A DNA stretch of 25,997 nt, from positions 1 through 25,997 of the IMG/VR virus record IMGVR_UViG_3300046318_000349. One strand, 5' to 3'. Shown piece after piece: positions 20,270 to 25,997 of the stretch (the first letter of the stretch is position 1; each line of letters begins with the position of its first letter). Source of the DNA: a virus. A program made the position numbers and the translations under genes. The notes under the pieces are model-generated. The model saw only the letters and a program-made list of their open reading frames with translations. It made no database searches and had not been told where the DNA came from.

Positions 20270-22276
20270 TTATACATACATTACACTTCGCCAACCTTGT
20301 GACTGAGTGTAAACATTTAATTCTTCTCTATCAACATTAAATACAACTAAACCATTAGCTGGTGATACAATATTATATATATCTCCTTGTGACATTCTTG
20401 GAGGTAAAAATCCTTTTGTTATTGATTCAAGATGTAATAGCGCACTTGCATCTGGTGCATTTATTCCAATGCCTACATTTCCACTTGGATCTAGTCTCAT
20501 GACTTCATTTCCATTTGTACCAAAAAGAATTGATTTTGTTGCACCATATTGAATAAAATAAGTGTCTTTGCCGTATAGTTCAATTCGGTTATTTACACCA
20601 TCCCAATGTCCAATTGTTATGTTTCCAGTTCCATCACTAATATTAACTGCTTGTGTAGATGCAGCTCCAGTTCTAACAGCAAACATATAGCCGGGTGAAG
20701 TTGTTCCAATTCCAATATTTCCATTTCCAGGGAAATACATTGTGTTTCCTGCTATGCTTACTAAGTCAGTTGTATTATTTCCAATAAATGAAAAACTTGA
20801 ATTTAGATAAAAGTTTGTGCCATTAAAATAAGCATCTCCTCCTGAATGAAATGTTCCATTTACATCCAGTTTGTAGTTTGGTGATATAGTTCCTATACCT
20901 ACATTACCACTTCCAGATAAAGTCATTGCATCATACATTGCATATGACCCAGTTTGATTTCTGAATACTTGAAAGTTTAATCCACCCGCATAAGGCTGAT
21001 AACCTGAATCCCAAAACCCGTATATTTTTCCACCTATATCTGAACCATTATCGTGTGCGTAAAATATTCCTTTCCCAACTTGGATTGATGATCCATAATA
21101 AACATTACTACTACCAACACCAATTGTTCCAGCAAAATAAGTTACTCCAGTTGTACCTCCATTAATTTGCAAATATGCGTTTATATCATTTGAAATAATG
21201 TTTCTGAATCTAACTTCATTTTGAAAATATGATCCACCAGAAGCTGTGACATAAAAATATCCATTACCAACAACGGCCATTCCGGCATTTCCATCACCTG
21301 TGATGTATGTATCATTTGAATTATATGGATAAATTCTTGACCCACCAATAAAACCGTTTACATCAAGTTTGTAATTTGGACTTGTTGTTCCAATACCTAC
21401 ATTACCTAATGCCTTTACAACAAATAATGTACTAGCCCCATTTACAACTTTAACAAAATTATTATTTGCAGAATTTAAACCTTGGCTTCCATTTGATTGA
21501 AATACAAAAGCATCTGGTGCATCTGCCCAACTTCCACTTGTCTGATTAATTATACGATAGCCATCCAATTGCATATAAGATGCAGCATAAGTGGGGCTTA
21601 TAATTTTTGTAATTGTAAGCGGTAAGTTTGAACCAAAAGAACCATCTGTTCTATAGGTAATAGTTCCAATCAAAGTACCTCCTGGGTTATCAGTTCTACA
21701 TATAGATAATCCACCAACACCTACTTGAACATTACCGGCATTATTTACTTTTAAATGATAACCTGTTACAGCACTATTGATAATTCCAAAAGCATTATCT
21801 GTTGCTAAAGCACTTTTAGCAAGTACTTCTAGTTGTGCATAATTAGCATCAAAGTATGAAAAATTTACACTTAATGTATTACCAGGTGTAATTCTTGATG
21901 AAGATAGATTTAATTTACCATTATAACCAAAAATAGAACCCTGTGCAGAACCACCATTATTACTGAATGATAATGTTGGATAGTATTGTCCAGCAGGTTG
22001 CGCAATTGACATACCTGGGCTTGTTACACCTGCCGCAGTAAGTGCTCCGGTAGATGTAACTTTAAACAAGGTACTTGAATTTGCTGCATTATTTATTATA
22101 AATGCATCACTGGCTCCATTTACCAAAATTTTTAAACCAGTACCAAATGTCAAATTTGAACTTTGCTGAAGTTTGCCTGCACTTTCAAAATAAATTCCAT
22201 TTGTAACAGCAGATTGCGCAACTGTTGAACCTGTTATTATTGGGGCTGTTATTGAAATACCATTAATTATTGCCAT
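20270..22276 (-). CDS. Tail or head fiber with GNVGIGT repeats
   Basis: The 668-residue protein is rich in Gly, Asn, Ser, Thr and Tyr and made of repeated beta segments, as in trimeric phage fibers. Four copies of a GNVGIGT unit (near residues 290, 457, 517 and 600) are followed in two cases by SPNYKLDVNG; this motif is common in fibers of Bacteroidota phages. The C-terminus has HLESITKGFLPPRM, SPANGLVVFNVD and an aromatic end (QGWRSVMYV), typical of the distal tip in such fibers. No S74 chaperone-protease domain is present, and the copies differ enough to exclude recent duplication. It lies between the collagen-like fiber (10-base gap) and the 55-residue gene, so it is likely a partner fiber for host attachment. 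Confidence 0.85.
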   Translation of the reverse strand: MAIINGISITAPIITGSTVAQSAVTNGIYFESAGKLQQSSNLTFGTGLKILVNGASDAFIINNAANSSTLFKVTSTGALTAAGVTSPGMSIAQPAGQYYPTLSFSNNGGSAQGSIFGYNGKLNLSSSRITPGNTLSVNFSYFDANYAQLEVLAKSALATDNAFGIINSAVTGYHLKVNNAGNVQVGVGGLSICRTDNPGGTLIGTITYRTDGSFGSNLPLTITKIISPTYAASYMQLDGYRIINQTSGSWADAPDAFVFQSNGSQGLNSANNNFVKVVNGASTLFVVKALGNVGIGTTSPNYKLDVNGFIGGSRIYPYNSNDTYITGDGNAGMAVVGNGYFYVTASGGSYFQNEVRFRNIISNDINAYLQINGGTTGVTYFAGTIGVGSSNVYYGSSIQVGKGIFYAHDNGSDIGGKIYGFWDSGYQPYAGGLNFQVFRNQTGSYAMYDAMTLSGSGNVGIGTISPNYKLDVNGTFHSGGDAYFNGTNFYLNSSFSFIGNNTTDLVSIAGNTMYFPGNGNIGIGTTSPGYMFAVRTGAASTQAVNISDGTGNITIGHWDGVNNRIELYGKDTYFIQYGATKSILFGTNGNEVMRLDPSGNVGIGINAPDASALLHLESITKGFLPPRMSQGDIYNIVSPANGLVVFNVDREELNVYTQSQGWRSVMYV

Positions 22277-22286
22277 TGTCTTTTTT

Positions 22287-25200
22287 TTAAATTACCACCC
22301 AGGTATTATCTGGATTAAATCTTATTATACATGCGCCATTTGTTTGTGTAGCAGATTCCCAATAACAATGTCCAACTAATCTTGCTATATATCCGCTGGT
22401 AGTTGGAACATTTTCTGAAACATTTCCTGCAACAGTATCTGAAATATATAATGGTTTAGCAGCACTTTCCGATCCAAATTGATCATGAGATTCAGTTGAA
22501 TAAAAACCATGCAATAAAACTTGAATTGTTTGATCAGCTCCCCCTGTATCATTTAACACAACCCCCAATAACCATACGGAACCTCCATTACTAGCACCTG
22601 CTCTAAACCATTTTCTGGTAGTTCTGTCCATATACACTACTTGAGTTTTAACTAAAGCTTCTCCAGAAGTTTCTGCTATTAATATTTCACCAGTTGCGTA
22701 TAAAACACTCCAATCAGCTAATTCACTAAGTGTATTAGTAATTCCAGAATTTATTGTTACAGAAAATAAAGAAGGATCACCAACTCGTCCTGCAATCATT
22801 GTTCCAGTTCCACTGTCAAATTGAGCTCTATATTCAGCAACCATTCCTCCAGAACCATCTGAAGTTAAAATTTCATTATTGTTACCTGGAACAACAGAAT
22901 AACCTGTTGTACCTTGTGGTCCTTGTATTCCTGTAGTTCCGGTTGTTCCTTGAATACCTGTAGTACCTTGTCTTCCCTGAACTCCTTGAACCCCTTGCGA
23001 ACCAATAGCGCCTTGAGAACCCGTTGCCCCAGTAGCTCCAATAGCACCTTGACTGCCAGTTGTTCCTTGGCTACCTGTACTTCCAATTGAACCTTGCGAA
23101 CCTGTTGTTCCTGTAGCACCTTGTGCTCCGGTTGCTCCAATAGATCCTTGAGATCCAATAGCACCTTGCGCACCAGTTGAACCCGTATTACCAGTAGTTC
23201 CTTGACGACCTTGGACACCTTGCGCACCCTGACTACCAGTTGACCCAGTAGCACCGATTGCTCCTTGTGCGCCAATAGAACCCTGTGCTCCAGTTGAGCC
23301 CGTTGTTCCTTGACTGCCGGTTGCTCCTATAGATCCTTGACTACCTACAGCACCTTGGGAACCTGTGCTTCCAATAGCACCTTGGGAACCAGTCGCGCCC
23401 GTTGTACCTTGGCGACCTTGCACACCTTGAACCCCTTGTGTACCTTGGCTACCTATTGCACCAGTTGATCCGGTTGATCCTTGACTTCCTGTAGCTCCTA
23501 TCGCACCTTGGCTTCCCGTAGCTCCAGTGTTACCTGTAGCACCTTGTATTCCTGTAAGTCCTTGCGAACCTGTGCTACCTTGAGCACCGGTTAATCCTGT
23601 ATTTCCTGTAGATCCTTGAGATCCTGTATTTCCAGTTATACCTTGGGAACCAGTCGCTCCTTGACTACCGGTTGAACCTGTGCTACCTTGACTTCCCGTT
23701 GCACCAATAGCTCCTTGTGAACCAATAGTTCCTTGTATTCCTTGAATACCTGTCAATCCTTGTATGCCGTTTGTTCCTTGTCTACCTTGCAGTCCTTGTA
23801 TTCCCTGGATTCCTTGCGTTCCCTGAGAACCGGTTAATCCTGTAGCACCAGTAGAACCTTGCGCTCCTGTAATTCCTTGACTGCCAGTTGCACCTGTAGA
23901 ACCCTGTGATCCAGTATTTCCTGTTGTACCTTGTGAACCTACCGCACCTTGTGAACCTGTAGATCCAACTGAACCCTGACTACCAGTAGCTCCTGTTGAA
24001 CCTTGTATTCCTATTGCGCCTTGAGCTCCAGTATTTCCTAACAATCCTTGAATTCCTTGAATTCCTTGAGCTCCTGTATTTCCAATTAAACCTTGTATTC
24101 CTTGTATACCAGTTAAGCCTTGTATACCTTGAATCCCAATAGCTCCTTGTATTCCGGTTACACCTTGTAATCCAGTTATACCTTGAATACCTTGCGGACC
24201 GGTTATATTTCCTACATCATCCCATTCGGCACCGTCCCAAACCCATAAGTGTCCAGTGTCAGTGGTAATGTAACCATCTCCTACAGAACCAGTATATGAA
24301 TTTGGCCAACCTGGTAATGCTGTTGATGTAGAAACACTTCCAATTATTGTTACAGATGTTCCTGATGTACCTTGAGATCCAATAAATCCTTGGATTCCTT
24401 GCGTACCCTGCACACCTTGTAAACCTGTTATACCTTGAGACCCAACTAAACCTTGTGAACCGGTTGACCCCTGCATTCCAGTAATTCCTTGTGTGCCCTG
24501 AAGACCTTGAACTCCTTGTGTGCCTTGAGAACCTTGCGATCCAATTGCACCTTGAGAACCGGTTTGTCCAATTGCGCCTTGAGAACCTGTTGAACCTTGA
24601 GAACCTGTTGAACCAGTTGTACCTTGGGACCCTGTATCACCGGTTGTTCCTTGTGTACCAGTTGTTCCTTGAGATCCGGTACTGCCAGTTGTCCCTTGTG
24701 CTCCAGTTAATCCAAGTACGCCTTGGGTTCCTTGTACACCTTGTGTTCCTTGCGCACCCGTAGCGCCCGTGGCACCTTGACTACCAGTCACACCTTGTTG
24801 ACCAACAGAACCTTGAAGTCCAACTAATCCTTGGATGCCTTGAGATCCTGTTAATCCAGTTGTTCCTTGAATTCCATTTGTTCCTTGGCTACCTGTAGAA
24901 CCCGTTGTTCCTTGGCTACCAATTTCTCCAGTTGTGCCTTGTACACCCTGTATGCCTTGAATGCCTTGTAATCCATTTAAACCTTGCGTACCTTGAACAC
25001 CTTGAAGTCCTTCTAAGCCTTGAATTCCCTGAATACCCTGTAATCCAATCAAACCTTGCAAGCCTTGTATTCCTTGTGTACCTTGACTGCCTACTAAACC
25101 TTGAGTTCCTTGTAAACCTACTGACCCTTGTGAACCAGTATTACCAGTTAAACCTTGAGGGCCTGTTGTACCTTGGATTCCTTGTGAACCCAATATACCT

Positions 25201-25997
25201 TGAGATCCTGTAGCACCAATTGAACCTTGGATGCCTTCGGTTCCTTGTGCGCCAGTACTACCAACAGAACCTTGAGATCCTATGTTTCCTATAGTTCCCT
25301 GAATACCTTGGGTACCGACAGCGCCTTGAGTACCTGTTTGTCCTTGAGAACCAACTGTACCTTGAGCACCAACCGTTCCTTGGCTACCAGTTACACCTTG
25401 TGCTCCAGTAATTCCTTGTGTTCCTTGGTTTCCAGTAATACCCGTAGAGCCTTGCATACCAATTGCTCCTTGTGAACCTGTAGATCCAGTACTTCCTTGT
25501 GAACCGGTATTACCCATTGTTCCTTGCACACCTTGATTTCCAACGGAACCTTGTATACCTGTATTTCCTTGCGCGCCTTGAGCACCAATGATTCCTTGAG
25601 AACCTTGACAACCCATTGCACCTTGTATTCCTTTTCCTCCTTGAATTCCTTGGATACCTTGCGGTCCTTGAATTCCTTGGATGCCTTGAGCACCACAACA
25701 ACCCTGTACACCTACATTACCTTCAGTTCCCTGAATTCCTTGAGTTCCTGTTTCACCCAATGGGCCAATAGTTCCTTGGATTCCTAAAGAACCTTGTAGT
25801 CCTTTTAAACCTTGAGCGCCTTGATTACCAGTTACACCTTGATAACCTAAATTTCCTTGAATTCCGTCAATTCCTTGTACACCTTGCGGACCTTTATATC
25901 CTTGAACACCAGTGTTACCTTGTACACCGGTTGTACCCTGAATACCTTGAGCTGCAAATAAACCGTCAAGACCTTGAATACCTTGAATACCAAGATC
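22287..25997 (-). CDS. Long collagen-like fiber protein, 5' end outside window
   Basis: At least 1236 codons are open from the window edge to TAA at 22289-22287. The Gly-X-Y reading frame continues upstream of the in-frame TTG at 25760 to the edge with no stop, so that TTG is not the start. Gly-X-Y triplets fill two blocks separated by a non-collagen island (about 24195-24366; [18 protein letters not shown]-like, with Trp). The Y position is mostly Gln or Thr; Pro is rare. A Cys-Cys pair lies at 25695-25700, and another Cys at 25608-25610. The last about 210 residues form a globular beta head (e.g. [30 protein letters not shown]), typical of fiber trimerisation or receptor-binding tips. It is probably a trimeric virion fiber. 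Confidence 0.9.
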   Translation of the reverse strand, partial: DLGIQGIQGLDGLFAAQGIQGTTGVQGNTGVQGYKGPQGVQGIDGIQGNLGYQGVTGNQGAQGLKGLQGSLGIQGTIGPLGETGTQGIQGTEGNVGVQGCCGAQGIQGIQGPQGIQGIQGGKGIQGAMGCQGSQGIIGAQGAQGNTGIQGSVGNQGVQGTMGNTGSQGSTGSTGSQGAIGMQGSTGITGNQGTQGITGAQGVTGSQGTVGAQGTVGSQGQTGTQGAVGTQGIQGTIGNIGSQGSVGSTGAQGTEGIQGSIGATGSQGILGSQGIQGTTGPQGLTGNTGSQGSVGLQGTQGLVGSQGTQGIQGLQGLIGLQGIQGIQGLEGLQGVQGTQGLNGLQGIQGIQGVQGTTGEIGSQGTTGSTGSQGTNGIQGTTGLTGSQGIQGLVGLQGSVGQQGVTGSQGATGATGAQGTQGVQGTQGVLGLTGAQGTTGSTGSQGTTGTQGTTGDTGSQGTTGSTGSQGSTGSQGAIGQTGSQGAIGSQGSQGTQGVQGLQGTQGITGMQGSTGSQGLVGSQGITGLQGVQGTQGIQGFIGSQGTSGTSVTIIGSVSTSTALPGWPNSYTGSVGDGYITTDTGHLWVWDGAEWDDVGNITGPQGIQGITGLQGVTGIQGAIGIQGIQGLTGIQGIQGLIGNTGAQGIQGIQGLLGNTGAQGAIGIQGSTGATGSQGSVGSTGSQGAVGSQGTTGNTGSQGSTGATGSQGITGAQGSTGATGLTGSQGTQGIQGIQGLQGRQGTNGIQGLTGIQGIQGTIGSQGAIGATGSQGSTGSTGSQGATGSQGITGNTGSQGSTGNTGLTGAQGSTGSQGLTGIQGATGNTGATGSQGAIGATGSQGSTGSTGAIGSQGTQGVQGVQGRQGTTGATGSQGAIGSTGSQGAVGSQGSIGATGSQGTTGSTGAQGSIGAQGAIGATGSTGSQGAQGVQGRQGTTGNTGSTGAQGAIGSQGSIGATGAQGATGTTGSQGSIGSTGSQGTTGSQGAIGATGATGSQGAIGSQGVQGVQGRQGTTGIQGTTGTTGIQGPQGTTGYSVVPGNNNEILTSDGSGGMVAEYRAQFDSGTGTMIAGRVGDPSLFSVTINSGITNTLSELADWSVLYATGEILIAETSGEALVKTQVVYMDRTTRKWFRAGASNGGSVWLLGVVLNDTGGADQTIQVLLHGFYSTESHDQFGSESAAKPLYISDTVAGNVSENVPTTSGYIARLVGHCYWESATQTNGACIIRFNPDNTWVVI
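22890..24190 (-). repeat. Collagen Gly-X-Y coding repeat, downstream block
   Basis: About 1.3 kb in which nearly every third codon is Gly, giving 9-base quasi-repeats whose plus-strand form reads CCTTG or CCTGT plus variable bases. Third codon positions vary freely, so the repeat is kept at protein level rather than DNA level. It starts after the non-collagen island and ends at the C-terminal head. Confidence 0.9.
24367..25997 (-). repeat. Collagen Gly-X-Y coding repeat, upstream block
   Basis: About 1.6 kb or more, reaching the window edge. Same 9-base periodicity. One interruption of the triplet pattern is visible near 25950 (GLFAAQG). Contains the only cysteines of the collagen part. Confidence 0.9.

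Noticed and set aside
22865-25711. Minus-strand alternative frames rich in Val, Lys and Leu inside the collagen gene
   Set aside because: Frame-shifted readings of the same repeat. The collagen frame has a non-repetitive C-terminal head and runs unbroken to the window edge.
25758-25760. TTG at 25760 as start of the collagen gene
   Set aside because: The Gly-X-Y frame continues upstream of it for 79 codons to the edge, so the real start lies outside the window.
24491-25787. Several plus-strand open frames of 80-100 codons rich in Leu or Ser/Thr opposite the collagen gene
   Set aside because: They are by-products of the 9-base Gly-X-Y periodicity: any frame of such a repeat lacks stops. Their composition is repetitive and they have no start context.
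22890-25997. Regular CCTTG-spaced pattern on the plus strand, superficially like a CRISPR or satellite array
   Set aside because: The period is 9 bases with no spacer of 25-40 bases, and it is explained by Gly-X-Y codons with free third positions.

Overview
This window looks like the structural, packaging and lysis region of a tailed double-stranded DNA phage, or a prophage-like segment. The host is probably a member of the Bacteroidota, plausibly a flavobacterium. The evidence for the host is threefold: a signal peptide ending in FSQ at 14466, A-rich leaders without clear Shine-Dalgarno sites, and TATATTTG boxes (the Bacteroidota -7 form TAnnTTTG) in several of the few intergenic gaps. The DNA is AT-rich. 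Every credible gene lies on the minus strand, so transcription runs from high to low coordinates. The genes are packed with 1-4 base overlaps (TAATG, ATGA) and a few longer ones. I see no tRNA, CRISPR array, IS element, integrase or attachment site. No gap exceeds 300 bases.

In the direction of transcription, the first block (25997-16011) is the fiber region. It has a very long collagen-like fiber whose 5' end is outside the window, and a 668-residue fiber with four 'GNVGIGT' motifs. Two small proteins follow, one of only 55 residues. Next is a 739-residue protein that appears to join a five-bladed-propeller glycosidase-like domain, TPR-like helices and an FkbM-type methyltransferase. Two further fiber-type proteins complete the block.

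The second block (16008-12540) is a membrane and lysis cassette. It has six small proteins with an N-terminal membrane segment or signal peptide, most with coiled coils. Two of them are tandem paralogues and two overlap in a spanin-like arrangement. These are followed by a holin candidate, a peptidoglycan-binding plus L,D-transpeptidase-like lysis enzyme, and a small basic protein. A strong rho-independent terminator closes the block.

The third block (12422-4526) is a tight operon behind a promoter candidate. It holds a coiled-coil protein, a winged-helix-like protein, an HU/IHF-like protein, a zinc-ribbon-like protein, a small protein with a short collagen-like stretch, a RecB-type PD-(D/E)XK nuclease, a protein in the usual small-terminase position, the large terminase and the portal.

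The last block (4397-1) is head morphogenesis: an acidic scaffold-like protein, the major capsid candidate with a strong terminator behind it, a small coiled-coil protein with a second terminator, a 330-residue unknown protein behind a new promoter candidate, and the first 19 codons of another gene.

Family names are from reading motifs by eye. The terminase, portal and capsid calls rest on motif, size and gene order together. The virus lineage is not resolved: the HU-like protein and large portal and terminase would fit crAss-like or other large Bacteroidota phages, but no lineage marker is decisive.
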